A stretch of 64,000 nt of DNA from Actinoplanes aureus (GTDB lineage Bacteria; Actinomycetota; Actinomycetes; Mycobacteriales; Micromonosporaceae), in assembly GCF_015704865.1 (NCBI RefSeq), contig NZ_JADQTO010000002.1:426195-490194 (forward strand), in the 5' to 3' direction. The notes under the pieces were generated by a model that saw only the letters and a program-made list of their open reading frames with translations, had not been told where the DNA came from and made no database searches. How positions within the stretch are numbered: the first letter of the stretch is position 1; every line of letters starts with the position of its first letter. The position numbers and the translations under genes are program-made. Below are positions 9,301-17,118 of this stretch, in pieces.

Positions 9301-9785
9301 ACCACCAGTTCTCGTTCACCACGATCGACCCGAGCGCCCCGCGGTTCGGGTACGACGAGGTGGGCGGTTCGCTGGACTCCGGCGACATGAATTACATGAA
9401 CGGCTCTCGGTTCGTCAACGGCTCCACCGCGCTCACGGTGAGCCAGATCTCCGTCTACCTCAAGGCGGTGCAGGCCGCGCCGGCCAACCAGTACCAGGTG
9501 GCGGTCTACACCGACGTGAACGGCTCGCCGGGCACGCTGGTGGCGTCGAGCACGTCCGGCACGCTGACCGCCAACTCGTGGAACAGCCGGCCGGTCGCCG
9601 CGACGCTGGCGCCGAACACGGCGTACTGGCTCATGTACAACACCAACGGCGACAACAACATGAGCTACGACGCCGGCAGCGCCAACCAGGGTGCCTGGAG
9701 CCAGCCGCGCCCGTTCGGCACATGGCCGTCCTCGTTCGGTACGTCCACCCGCTGGACCGCGAAGTACTCGATCTACGCCTCGTAG
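6330..9785 (+). CDS. Secreted PQQ-type sugar dehydrogenase-like propeller with PKD, Ig-like and duplicated C-terminal modules
   Basis: 1151 residues, exported through a signal peptide (about 1-33, 'FVGSQPATAVA'). The first ~430 mature residues form a glucose/sorbosone dehydrogenase-type propeller: 'LSSPVDLEFAPDGRVLVAEK', 'DRGLLGMALAPDF', 'SHSIGDLAFGADGMLYVAAGD', 'NGLRNPYRITMRP', 'GWPCWEGNG'. A PKD domain follows from about 461 ('PPSAVIDASPTQGPAPLTV', 'YAWDF'). Two closely related ~147-residue modules at about 743-889 and 1005-1151 ('GYTQVGTSLDTGEMNHMNGS' and 'GYDEVGGSLDSGDMNYMNGS') flank an SbsA-type Ig-like domain ('TPAGGASGVALNAPITVRFS'). A strong ribosome site (GGGGAGGGGA) precedes the ATG. 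It probably acts on extracellular sugars or polysaccharides; the reaction is inferred only from fold. Confidence 0.88.
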   Translation: MPVLRRTLNGFVAFASVLAMSSFVGSQPATAVALPSGFQEQIVFSGLSSPVDLEFAPDGRVLVAEKGGRIKIFDDLADTTPTVFADLSVNVHNQWDRGLLGMALAPDFPADPYVYVLYTYDAPPGETAPVWNDVCSNANNGRCVVTGRLSRLRASGNTAGSEQVLLHDWCQQFPSHSIGDLAFGADGMLYVAAGDGASFSAVDYGQLPAGAPTNPCADPPSEGGALRAQDIRTPADETQLDGTLLRLDPATGAAAAGNPNIGSADPNTRRIVANGLRNPYRITMRPGTNETWISDTGWTTWEEVNRVVDPTAGVTNFGWPCWEGNGRQPGYDSANLPICENLYTAPAGTHTQPFVAWNHASKLVAGEACPTGSSSSTGVAFYPTAGGPYPDAYNGAIFFADYSRRCIWASLPSTPGGLPSAANLQTFVSDAAGPVDLEVGPGGELYYADLGGTIRRVRYFPGNQPPSAVIDASPTQGPAPLTVTFNGAGSTDPDPADEGRLRYAWDFTNDGVTDSTSPTATFTYNAVGSYTARLTVTDTLNATHTSTVSITPGNEAPTAVIDTPTVSTTWKVGDTIAFSGHATDPQQGDLPASRLDWDLVMHHCSAPDNCHEHAIRSWTGVASGSFEAPDHEFPSYLELRLVATDQEGLRHVVTRRLDPETVDLTFNTVPSGLQLTVGSSSGTTPFSRTVIQGSTNSVSAPSPQGSSAFASWSDGGAQTHVITAPTAATTYTATYTAVPAPQRIGYTQVGTSLDTGEMNHMNGSRFVTGSDPATVTSMSVYMKAVQPAPNNQYQLAIYADANGSPGARLATSTSGTLTANSWNTRPITATLAAGTPYWLMYNTNGDNNMSFDAGTANQGAWSASTPFGTWPATFGGSSRWNAKFSIYATTGADTAAPAVTSTTPAGGASGVALNAPITVRFSEGMAAGSITPANLELRGPGGTLVNRTVAYDAANQAATITPSAALAASTQYTVTVRTGVTDSAGNALAADHQFSFTTIDPSAPRFGYDEVGGSLDSGDMNYMNGSRFVNGSTALTVSQISVYLKAVQAAPANQYQVAVYTDVNGSPGTLVASSTSGTLTANSWNSRPVAATLAPNTAYWLMYNTNGDNNMSYDAGSANQGAWSQPRPFGTWPSSFGTSTRWTAKYSIYAS

Positions 9786-9795
9786 CGCACCCGGC

Positions 9796-9828
9796 CGGAT
9801 GAATCGCGGCGAAGGCGCCGAACATCCG
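9796..9828 (+). terminator. Probable hairpin after the secreted dehydrogenase gene
   Basis: Nested inverted repeats CGGATG...CATCCG around CGGCG-AAGG-CGCCG, 11 nt after the stop codon. The two stems are separated by an asymmetric internal loop, so it is weaker than the other hairpins in the window. Confidence 0.5.
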
Positions 9829-9854
9829 ACGGACAAGATCGCTACGGTGCAGAA

Positions 9855-11105
9855 ATGACTACGCAGAGAGACCGTAAAGACACCTACAGCGACTCTCTGG
9901 TAGGTGGTCATCGACGACGCATCGGCCCGGCCATCGCCGCGGCCATGATCGGGCTGCTCGCGATCACCGCCACCGTCGCCACCGAGCGCGCCGACTCGCA
10001 ATCCGCGCTCGCCCTGAATCCGGAGCTCGTAGCGCACAGCCAGGTCGCGGACGCCGCAGGCGAGCCCTTCGGCGCCGCCAGCGCCCGCAGGGTCGTGCCA
10101 GGTAAGGCGGGAATCATCGCCGTGCGCCCGGACGGGAAAGTGTTCGCCACCTTTGGCCACGGGGCGGTAAGGCAGTGGTACACGGCGACCGGACGCCGGG
10201 CCGAACGGCCGCTCGCCAGCGGCATCGGGCGTATCAACTCCATCGCGTTCAGCGCCGACGGCAAGCTGCTCGCCGTCGCCGGCAACCGCGAGGCGTCGCT
10301 GTGGGATCCCACCACCGGGAAGCGGTCCGGATCGCCGCTGACCGGCCACGTCGGGCCGGTGCGCTCGGTAACCTTCAGCTCCACCGAGAAACTGGTGGCC
10401 ACCGCCGGCGACGACGGCACGGCTCGGCTGTGGAATTCCGGCACCGGATCTCTGGTACGCACCATGACCGGTCACGCCGGCGCGGTCAGTTCGGTCGTGT
10501 TCAGTCCGGACGGCCAACTCCTCGCGACGGCCGGCGCCGACAACACCGTGCGGCTGTGGCAGACCAGCACCGGTCGGTCGATCGGCGAGCCGCTGGCCGC
10601 GAACCCCGGCCCGGTGTACGCGATGAGCTTCACCCCCGACGGCCATCTCCTGGCCACCTCTGACGGCGGCAGCGTCGTACGGCTGTGGGACCCGGTCACC
10701 GGCAAACCCGCGGGCGAACCACTCACCGGCAGTTCCGGACCGGTGTACGCCCTCACGTTCAACCCCGACGGAACACGCCTGGCCACCTCTTCCGGCGGCG
10801 ACAACACCGTACGGCTGTGGGACGTGGCGACCCGTCGGCCGGCTGCCGCACCCCTCACCGGTCATGCCGGGCCGGTCCGCGCCATGCGGTTCAGCCCGAA
10901 CGGAAAGCTGCTGGCCACCGGCAGCGACGACGGGACGGCACGGCTGTGGGACGCCGCGACCGGAAGCCCCGAGGGCTCGCCCTTGACCGGGCACGACGGG
11001 CCGGTCTGGGCAGTGCGGATCAGCCCGGACGACAAACGTCTGATCACCGCCGGCGACGACGGCAAGGTTCGGCTGTGGCGCCTCACCACTAAGACCGCGG
11101 CCTGA
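9855..11105 (+). CDS. Membrane-anchored WD40-repeat protein
   Basis: 416 residues. One N-terminal membrane segment (about 23-43, 'IGPAIAAAMIGLLAITATVA') after a basic stretch, then eight WD40 blades from about residue 80 to the end. Each blade ends in a form of 'VRLWDxxTG', with the characteristic 'FSPDGKLLATAGDDGTARLW' spacing; blades 3, 4, 7 and 8 carry the GH dipeptide. Eight units would close one propeller outside the membrane. Such proteins are scaffolds, and in actinomycetes are often linked to NB-ARC or kinase proteins, but no partner gene is adjacent. Short intergenic distances on both sides; own promoter likely. Confidence 0.88.
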   Translation: MTTQRDRKDTYSDSLVGGHRRRIGPAIAAAMIGLLAITATVATERADSQSALALNPELVAHSQVADAAGEPFGAASARRVVPGKAGIIAVRPDGKVFATFGHGAVRQWYTATGRRAERPLASGIGRINSIAFSADGKLLAVAGNREASLWDPTTGKRSGSPLTGHVGPVRSVTFSSTEKLVATAGDDGTARLWNSGTGSLVRTMTGHAGAVSSVVFSPDGQLLATAGADNTVRLWQTSTGRSIGEPLAANPGPVYAMSFTPDGHLLATSDGGSVVRLWDPVTGKPAGEPLTGSSGPVYALTFNPDGTRLATSSGGDNTVRLWDVATRRPAAAPLTGHAGPVRAMRFSPNGKLLATGSDDGTARLWDAATGSPEGSPLTGHDGPVWAVRISPDDKRLITAGDDGKVRLWRLTTKTAA

Positions 11106-11170
11106 CCCAGCGGTGTCACTTACCGTACGCATCGCGGATGCCGGGGCCGCTCCCTGGAAAAGGTCAGGGC

Positions 11171-12832
11171 ATGAGCGTCCATGTGTTGCTGGCTTTCGTC
11201 CTTGCCGCTGTCGCCGTGGTCGTGGTGGTGCGGTGGGTCGCCAACCTGACCGGGCTGCCCGCCGCGGCGATGTTGCCGATCATCGGCGTCGGTTATGCGC
11301 TGCTGCCGGGACCCAACATCACACTCGAACCGGACATCGTGCTGACCTTCGTGTTGCCGCCGCTGCTCTACAGCGCGGCCCTGGATTCCTCGCTGCTGGG
11401 GATCCGCCGCAATCTGCGTACCGTGGTGAGTTTGTCGGTTTTTCTGGTCCTGCTCACCGCGCTGGTGATCGGCCTGGGCTTCGCGTGGTTCGTTGCCGGC
11501 GCCACTCTGGCTGCCGGCATCGCGGTCGGTGCGGCGGTGGCTCCGCCGGATCCGGTCGCCGCGCTGGCGGTCGGCCGCAAGGCCGGCCTACCTCCCCGTC
11601 TCGTCACCCTGATCCAGGGTGAAGGGCTGCTCAATGACGCCACCGCTCTCACCATCCTGAGCGTCGCCGTCGCGGCGGCCGTGGACGGCGGCTTCTCGGC
11701 GCCGGCCGCGCTCGGCCAGTTCGTGATCGCAGCGGTCGGCGGGGTGGCCGTGGGTGTGCTGGTCGCCTTCGCTGTCCGCCTGCTGTCCCGGCCGTTGAGC
11801 GGTGACCCGTTGATTGCCAACGCGGTCTCGCTCAGTGTTCCGTTCGGCGCCTATCTCCTCGGCGAGCAGATACATGTCTCCGGCGTGCTGGCCGTCGTGG
11901 TGGCGGGGCTGATCGTCGGGCACCACACGCCGCGGTCGGCCTCCGGCGCGGGCCGGCTGCAGACCAGCGCGGTGTGGAGGCTTGTCGACTTCCTGCTCGA
12001 GGGCTTCGTGTTCCTGTTGATCGGTCAGCAGTTGCCGGCGGTGGTCCGCGGCCTGGCGAAGTACGAACCGTCCACCATCGTCGTCGCCGTCGCGATCACG
12101 GTCGGTGTCGTCCTGCTGTTGCGGCCCCTGTGGCTCCTGTTGACCCAGTCGCTGCCCCGGTCCCTGCACACCTGGCTGGGCAGCGACAGATCAGGCAAGG
12201 GCGACGCCGAGGCGGACGACGGGGCGCCGTTGACCGGCCGGGAGGTCGTCGCGCTGAGCTGGTCGGGCACGCGGGGCGTGATCAGCCTTGCCGCAATCTT
12301 CACGTTGCCGCTGGTCACCGCCGATGGAACGCCGTTCCCCGATCGCGACCTGCTGCTGTTCTGCACGTTCGTGGTCGTCCTCGTCACGCTGGTGGGGCAG
12401 GGTCTCACCTTCGGGCCGCTGGTCCGGGCGCTCGGGTTGCGCGCGAACGAGAACGACAAGGCCCGCCTGCGTAACGAGGCGCGTGCGGCTTCCGTCGAGG
12501 CGGCTCTCGTCGCCCTCGACGATCTGGAAGCGCAGGAACACGACGACATCCACGTCCATCAGATCGAGACGATGCGCGCGCAGTTGCGGGCGCGGCTGGC
12601 CCGATACCGTGGCCGGGTCGCCCTCCTGCGCAAGAGCGATCCGGCCAGACTGCCGGTGTCACCGCTGTACGAGGCCGCGTTGCACGTACGCCGTACCGCG
12701 CTCGACGCTCAGCGGGAGGAACTGCTGCGGTGGCGTGATTCCGGCCGGCTTCCGGACGAGGGCCTGCGCATCCTGGAACGCGAACTCGACCATGAGGAGC
12801 ACCTGCTGCCGGACCGGCCGGTGCAACGGTAG
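11171..12832 (+). CDS. CPA1-family Na+/H+ antiporter (NhaP/NHE type)
   Basis: 553 residues, about 12 membrane helices. Diagnostic motifs: 'VAPPDPVAALAVGRK' (helix 4 region), 'GEGLLNDATALTI' carrying the ND ion-binding pair, and 'LSWSGTRGVISLAAIFTLP' with the conserved Arg of the NHE-type fold. A cytoplasmic tail of about 130 mostly charged residues follows. Expected role: exchange of cytoplasmic Na+ or K+ for external H+ in pH and salt homeostasis. An in-frame upstream start (11138) exists; 11171 (MSVHVLL) is chosen because the hydrophobic helix begins there and 'AAAAGG' precedes it at a suitable distance. Confidence 0.92.
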   Translation: MSVHVLLAFVLAAVAVVVVVRWVANLTGLPAAAMLPIIGVGYALLPGPNITLEPDIVLTFVLPPLLYSAALDSSLLGIRRNLRTVVSLSVFLVLLTALVIGLGFAWFVAGATLAAGIAVGAAVAPPDPVAALAVGRKAGLPPRLVTLIQGEGLLNDATALTILSVAVAAAVDGGFSAPAALGQFVIAAVGGVAVGVLVAFAVRLLSRPLSGDPLIANAVSLSVPFGAYLLGEQIHVSGVLAVVVAGLIVGHHTPRSASGAGRLQTSAVWRLVDFLLEGFVFLLIGQQLPAVVRGLAKYEPSTIVVAVAITVGVVLLLRPLWLLLTQSLPRSLHTWLGSDRSGKGDAEADDGAPLTGREVVALSWSGTRGVISLAAIFTLPLVTADGTPFPDRDLLLFCTFVVVLVTLVGQGLTFGPLVRALGLRANENDKARLRNEARAASVEAALVALDDLEAQEHDDIHVHQIETMRAQLRARLARYRGRVALLRKSDPARLPVSPLYEAALHVRRTALDAQREELLRWRDSGRLPDEGLRILERELDHEEHLLPDRPVQR

Positions 12833-12846
12833 GGCGGCGGAGCCGC

Positions 12847-13272
12847 TCAGCTGACGCGTTCGATCTGGGCGAGAAGCTCGGGGGTGTGTTGGTTGTCCTC
12901 GGCGTTCGCCGCGGCGGTCAGGGCGGCGTCGGCCGACTTCGGGCTCGCGTCCGGCGGGACGACCAGCAGGTCGAAGCGGTCGCGCCCGAAGTCGCTCATG
13001 ATGGTGATCAGCCCGGCCGGCTGGGAGGAATACCAGCCGAGCCGTGCCGCCGAACGGCCCGCGTGGGCCCGCGGGGGATGCGGAAGGTCCCACTCGGCCG
13101 GGTTCAGCAGCACATGCGTGATCTCACCCCGGGAATCGGACAGAGCTTCCACCAGACCGGGGAGCTCGGTGATCGCGTTGGTCGACCGGGGCCACCAAGC
13201 GCCGTCGAGGAGGGTGGTCCGGGAAGGATGTGGGTCCAGCCGCAGTCGTGCGGCGTCGGCGGTCTTGGGCAT
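12847..13272 (-). CDS. DUF5994 family protein
   Basis: 141 residues, with the DUF5994 hallmarks 'LDGAWWPRSTNAITELPGLV' and the C-terminal 'RFDLLVVPPDASPKSADAAL'. The family is small, actinobacterial and of unknown function. The frame is open for another 66 codons upstream, but the ATG at 13272 is preceded by GGAAGG and begins right where family similarity begins ('MPKTADAARLRL'). It converges with the antiporter gene, only 14 nt apart. Confidence 0.75.
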   Translation of the reverse strand: MPKTADAARLRLDPHPSRTTLLDGAWWPRSTNAITELPGLVEALSDSRGEITHVLLNPAEWDLPHPPRAHAGRSAARLGWYSSQPAGLITIMSDFGRDRFDLLVVPPDASPKSADAALTAAANAEDNQHTPELLAQIERVS

Positions 13273-13382
13273 CAGCGGGCCTTCCGTGTAGGCGACATCC
13301 GCGCCATCTAGGGGCGGGCGCGGTGCGCTCGTCGGGAGACGTCGTGAAGCCGGTATTCCTTCACCGTACGCGCCTCGGCGCT

Positions 13383-13407
13383 GTTTAACGGGCGCGCGAC
13401 GGGGTAC
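13383..13407 (+). promoter_or_regulatory. Sigma-B/SigF-like promoter upstream of the desaturase
   Basis: GTTT, 15 nt, GGGTAC on the + strand. This fits the stress-sigma consensus of actinomycetes (GNNT-N14-16-GGGTAY). The next + strand gene is the desaturase, so a leader of about 175 nt would result. The rest of the 316-nt gap 13273-13589 holds nothing else I recognise. Confidence 0.55.
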
Positions 13408-13589
13408 TTCTCCCAGCACTACAAGCAGGGTTGTCCAGACTCCCGCAACCTGCGTCAAAGTCCCGCTCACCCAATACGTCCGATCGTGGCGGGGAGCATG
13501 TTGCGAGGGAGTCGCGCGATGAGCGCTCTTGATCCTGTTTGTACCGCTTCGCGGCGACCCGATTTCAGCACGTCTGCGGCCCGTACGTC

Positions 13590-14612
13590 ATGACGTCCGC
13601 ATTGGACCGGCCGAGGACGGCCGGTAGTGACTTCGCCGCGTTGAACCGGCGTATCACCGAGGCTGGACTGCTCGAGCGGCGACCGGCCTACTACGCCGTA
13701 CGCATGACCGTCGTGGCCGTGATGTTCGCGGCCGCCTGGGCGGCCGTCTTCCTGATCGGCTCGTCGTGGTGGCAACTCGCTGTCGCCGGGTTCATGGGCG
13801 TCGCGTTCTCGCAGGTCGCCCTGCTGGCGCACGACGTGGCCCATCGGCAGGTCTTCCGCACCAGGAGAACCAGCGATCTGGTCGGCCGGTCGGTCGGCAA
13901 CGTCGGGGTCGGGATGAGTTACGGGTGGTGGGTCGATAAGCACACCCGCCATCACAACAATCCCAATCATGACGATCTCGATCCGGACGTACAGCCGGAG
14001 CTGCTGATCTGGGCCACCGAGTCGGCGCTGGGCCGGCGTGGGCTGAAGGCTTTCGTCGCACGTCACCAGGCGGGACTGTTCTTCCCTCTGCTGTCTCTGC
14101 TCAGCATCGACCTGCGCATCTCCAGCATCAAGGCGCTCCGGCGACCCGGTATGAAGCACCGGGCGTTGGAGGCCGGCCTGATGGCCCTGCACCTGGTGAC
14201 CTACGTGACCGTTCTGCTCGTCGTCATGTCGCCCTGGCAGGCGCTCGCGTTCGCCGCGGTGCATCAGGCGGTGTTCGGTGTCTACCTCGGGATGACGTTC
14301 GCGCCGAACCACAAGGGGATGCCGCATCCGACCGGCGACGAGGACTATCTGCGCAAGCAGGTGCTGACCTCGCGCAACGTCGCCGGCGGCTGGCTGATCG
14401 ACGCGGCGCTGGGCGGTCTGAACCACCAGATCGAGCATCACCTGTTCCCCGCCATGCCCACGCCGAACCTGCGCAAGGCGCGACCGATCGTCAAGGCGTA
14501 CTGCGCGCAGGTGGGCGTCCCGTACGTGGAGACGGGGCTGGTCGAGTCGTACCGGCAGGCACTGCGGCACCTGCACGAGGTGGGCGCCCCGCTGCGCGAC
14601 AAGCGGAGGTAG
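13590..14612 (+). CDS. Membrane fatty-acid desaturase (histidine-box family)
   Basis: 340 residues. All three iron-binding histidine boxes are present: 'HDVAH' (about 92-96), 'HTRHHNNPN' and 'NHQIEHHLFP', the last with Gln in the QxxHH form typical of delta-6/sphingolipid-type desaturases. Four or more hydrophobic segments separate them. No cytochrome b5 domain is fused. It should introduce double bonds into acyl chains at the membrane, adjusting fluidity. A TTG at 13539 could extend it by 17 residues; the ATG is preferred because the extension is not family-like, although no strong ribosome site precedes either. A stress-type promoter lies upstream. Confidence 0.9.
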   Translation: MTSALDRPRTAGSDFAALNRRITEAGLLERRPAYYAVRMTVVAVMFAAAWAAVFLIGSSWWQLAVAGFMGVAFSQVALLAHDVAHRQVFRTRRTSDLVGRSVGNVGVGMSYGWWVDKHTRHHNNPNHDDLDPDVQPELLIWATESALGRRGLKAFVARHQAGLFFPLLSLLSIDLRISSIKALRRPGMKHRALEAGLMALHLVTYVTVLLVVMSPWQALAFAAVHQAVFGVYLGMTFAPNHKGMPHPTGDEDYLRKQVLTSRNVAGGWLIDAALGGLNHQIEHHLFPAMPTPNLRKARPIVKAYCAQVGVPYVETGLVESYRQALRHLHEVGAPLRDKRR

Positions 14613-14618
14613 GTCCGG

Positions 14619-15350
14619 TCAGGGCTGCATCAGGCCTGGCAGGCGGGTCAGGTCGGTGACGATGAGCTCGGAGACCTCGGTGAGCCGCCGGTTGTTGTTC
14701 CGGGCGTACGCGCGGATCCGGCGGAACGCCTCATCGACGGTGATCCCGTGCACCTGGGCGAGGGCGCCCTTGGCCTGCTCGATGATGATCCGGCTGTTCA
14801 GGGCTCCCTGTAGTTGTTCGGTAAGCGCTTCACTGCGGCGGATCGCGCGTTCCTGCATCAGGCCGATGGTCGCGACGTCGGCGAGCGCCTGCATGATCGG
14901 GACGTCGGCGGGGTGGAAATCTCCGCCGGCGGAGCTGCCGAAGATGTTCAGCGCGCCGATCACCTGAGTGCGCAGCCGGAGCGGGAAGGCATGGACGGAC
15001 CGGAAGCCCGCCTCCACCGCCCGCGGCGCGAAGCGAGACCAGCGGTCCGTCGCGGCACCCAGGTCGATGTTGATGATCGGCTGCCCGGTACGGAACGCCT
15101 CCAGGCACGGGCCCTGGTCGTTCTGCAACTGGAACAGTTCGACCAGGCGGACGTTCTCGTCGGAACCCGCCATGAACTCCAACTGCCCCCGTTCGTCGGC
15201 CAGCATGAGCCCGGCGGCGGCCGCCTCGACCAGGCTGCGGGCCCGGTCGGTGAGCATGTGCAGAAATTCGAGCAGGTCGAACTCGTCGACCAGGGTATCG
15301 GCGGCCTCCACGAAGATCGTGGCTAGCCGCTCAGCAGAAACGGTGTTCAT
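14619..15350 (-). CDS. GAF-ANTAR transcription antitermination regulator
   Basis: 243 residues. GAF sensor domain at about 20-165 ('ERGQLEFMAGSDENVRLVEL', 'QGPCLEAFRTGQPIINIDL', 'AGFRSVHAFPLRL'), then an ANTAR domain at about 180-235 ('LNSRIIIEQAKGALAQVHG', 'DEAFRRIRAYARNNNRRLTE'). ANTAR domains bind paired hexanucleotide hairpins in nascent RNA and prevent termination. There is no receiver domain, so the GAF domain must provide the signal input. AGGAGG precedes the start. It lies directly upstream of nothing on its strand except the desaturase stop (convergent), and just downstream of a second GAF-ANTAR gene. Confidence 0.9.
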   Translation of the reverse strand: MNTVSAERLATIFVEAADTLVDEFDLLEFLHMLTDRARSLVEAAAAGLMLADERGQLEFMAGSDENVRLVELFQLQNDQGPCLEAFRTGQPIINIDLGAATDRWSRFAPRAVEAGFRSVHAFPLRLRTQVIGALNIFGSSAGGDFHPADVPIMQALADVATIGLMQERAIRRSEALTEQLQGALNSRIIIEQAKGALAQVHGITVDEAFRRIRAYARNNNRRLTEVSELIVTDLTRLPGLMQP

Positions 15351-15374
15351 GCCGTGCCTCCTGATGGCCGTTCA

Positions 15375-16094
15375 TTACTTGTTACCGTCCCACCGCAGCC
15401 GTCGCTCGACGACATCGCGGGCGACGTCCTCGAGACGGCGGTTCTCGGCATAGGCGTATGCCCGCATGCGTACGAGTGCCTCACCGATGGATACCCCCAG
15501 CTGCATCATGACCATCCCTTGCGCTTGAAACAGCTCGGCGCGGCGCCCGACATCCAGGACCGCGGTGTCGTCACCGTCGCGCGCGACCCCGTTCTGCTGC
15601 ATGTCGAGCAGCGCCTCCACGGTGACCACCGCGAAGGTGAACGCCGTCTGCAGCTCCGTACCGGTCAACCGGCCCACATGGTCGCGGAAGATGTCCATGA
15701 CGCCGAGCCGTGCAGCCCCGACCTGCAGCGGGAACGCGAAGACGGCGCATACGCCGTCGTCCTGGGCGGCCGGAGCGTAGACCGGCCACTGGAAGGTCGC
15801 GGCATCGGACAGATCCGCGGCGAGCACCGGCCGGCGAGCCGCGAAGGCGTCGATGCACGGACCCTCGCCGAGAACGTACTGCAGCTCCTCGACGCGTTCA
15901 CTCACCGGATCCGATGTCGCGCACACTCCCCGCGTCCCGTCGGCGGTCATCACGCTGATCCCGGCACCGCTGGCCGACAACGCCTCGGCGGAGGCGACGC
16001 AGATCCGCTTCAGCAGGCCAAGATCCGCCGGCTGCCGTTCGATGAGCCGCCGGACCAGCGTCCGGTGCTCATCCTCGTTCGCGGCCGAAGTCAT
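15375..16094 (-). CDS. Second GAF-ANTAR regulator
   Basis: 239 residues, paralogous in layout to its neighbour but clearly diverged. GAF domain at about 10-165 ('SASGAGISVMTADGTRGVCA', 'YVLGEGPCIDAFAARRPVLA', 'VFAFPLQVG'); ANTAR at about 180-235 ('RRAELFQAQGMVMMQLGVSI', 'EALVRMRAYAYAENRRLED'). The frame extends further upstream, but those codons overlap the lipid-kinase gene region and show no similarity, so the ATG at 16094 is taken. 24 nt separate its stop from the next GAF-ANTAR start; the two may be co-transcribed with the kinase/permease pair upstream. Confidence 0.88.
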   Translation of the reverse strand: MTSAANEDEHRTLVRRLIERQPADLGLLKRICVASAEALSASGAGISVMTADGTRGVCATSDPVSERVEELQYVLGEGPCIDAFAARRPVLAADLSDAATFQWPVYAPAAQDDGVCAVFAFPLQVGAARLGVMDIFRDHVGRLTGTELQTAFTFAVVTVEALLDMQQNGVARDGDDTAVLDVGRRAELFQAQGMVMMQLGVSIGEALVRMRAYAYAENRRLEDVARDVVERRLRWDGNK

Positions 16095-16134
16095 GACGAC
16101 GGGTGCGCGGGAGAGGACCGCCGACCGATGGGTC

Positions 16135-17118
16135 TCATCCCACGCCGGACCAAGTCGGTAGCTCATCCGCCGCTTCGTCGGCGGCGAGATCGGGATCCTC
16201 GGCCGGCTGCGGCACACACAGCCAGAGGGACTGCGGGATGACCTCGACGAGCAGCCGGTCACCGGTCTCGACGAGATCGCCGTCGAGCTGACGCGGCTGC
16301 GGCCGGTTGCTGATCACTTCGATCCGGCTCCCGCGGAAGACCTCCATCGACGGGACGCGGTCGCTGCGCCGCAGCAGCCCCCATCCCAGGCGTACCCATT
16401 TGCGCAGCGTGTTGGGCGTCAGGATGGCAATGTCCAGGATGCCGTCGTCGGGCTGCGCGTCACCTAACAGCCGCACCCCGCCCTGCAGCCGGCCCACGTT
16501 GGCGACCAGTACCGACCGGGCGCGGCGCCGCATCGGCGTCCCGCCGTCGATGCTCACCGTGACCCGCATCGGCCGGTCCCTGAGATGCTTCACCGCGCCG
16601 AGTACGTACGCCGGCCAGCCGATGCTCGCCTTCGCCGTGTCCGACGTCGCTTCGAGCATGTGGGCGTCGAAGCCCATGCCTGCCATCACGGCGAAGTGCC
16701 GGCCCTCGAAGGCGCCGACATCCAGGTGCCGAAGGCCGCCCTCCAGCGCGACGGCGAGACCGGCGGCCAGATCGGTCGACAGCCCCAGGTTCGCGGCGAG
16801 CAGATTGCCGGTACCGGCGGGCAGAACGGCCATCGACACCTCGGTGCCCACCAGCGCCGACACCGCGGACATCACGGTACCGTCGCCGCCGCAGACGAAG
16901 ATCACCTCGACGCCCGACTCGATGGCCGTGCGGGTCTGCCCGAGGCCAGGGTCGTCCGCGGTGGTCTCGAACCATCGCGGGGCCGGCCAGCCGGCCGCCG
17001 ACAGCGTGTCATCCACGGTACGACGTAGCTCGCCGATGTCGTCGATCTTCGAAGGGTTGACCACAACCGCCGATCGGGGCGCCTGGTTGGTCCTGCTCTG
17101 GCCGGTGGTGACCGTCAT
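16135..17118 (-). CDS. Diacylglycerol/sphingosine-kinase-type lipid kinase
   Basis: 327 residues. The catalytic domain shows 'VVVNPSK' at the start, 'VIFVCGGDGTVMSAV' (the GGDGT nucleotide-binding motif) and 'AVLPAGTGNLLAANLGL'; the second domain has 'AGMGFDAHMLEAT' and 'QPDDGILDIAIL'. The C-terminal 'QLDGDLVETGD' is also family-typical. Expected reaction: ATP-dependent phosphorylation of a lipid such as diacylglycerol, at the membrane. The start overlaps the stop of the permease gene upstream by 4 nt (ATGA), so translation is coupled. Confidence 0.9.
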   Translation of the reverse strand: MTVTTGQSRTNQAPRSAVVVNPSKIDDIGELRRTVDDTLSAAGWPAPRWFETTADDPGLGQTRTAIESGVEVIFVCGGDGTVMSAVSALVGTEVSMAVLPAGTGNLLAANLGLSTDLAAGLAVALEGGLRHLDVGAFEGRHFAVMAGMGFDAHMLEATSDTAKASIGWPAYVLGAVKHLRDRPMRVTVSIDGGTPMRRRARSVLVANVGRLQGGVRLLGDAQPDDGILDIAILTPNTLRKWVRLGWGLLRRSDRVPSMEVFRGSRIEVISNRPQPRQLDGDLVETGDRLLVEVIPQSLWLCVPQPAEDPDLAADEAADELPTWSGVG

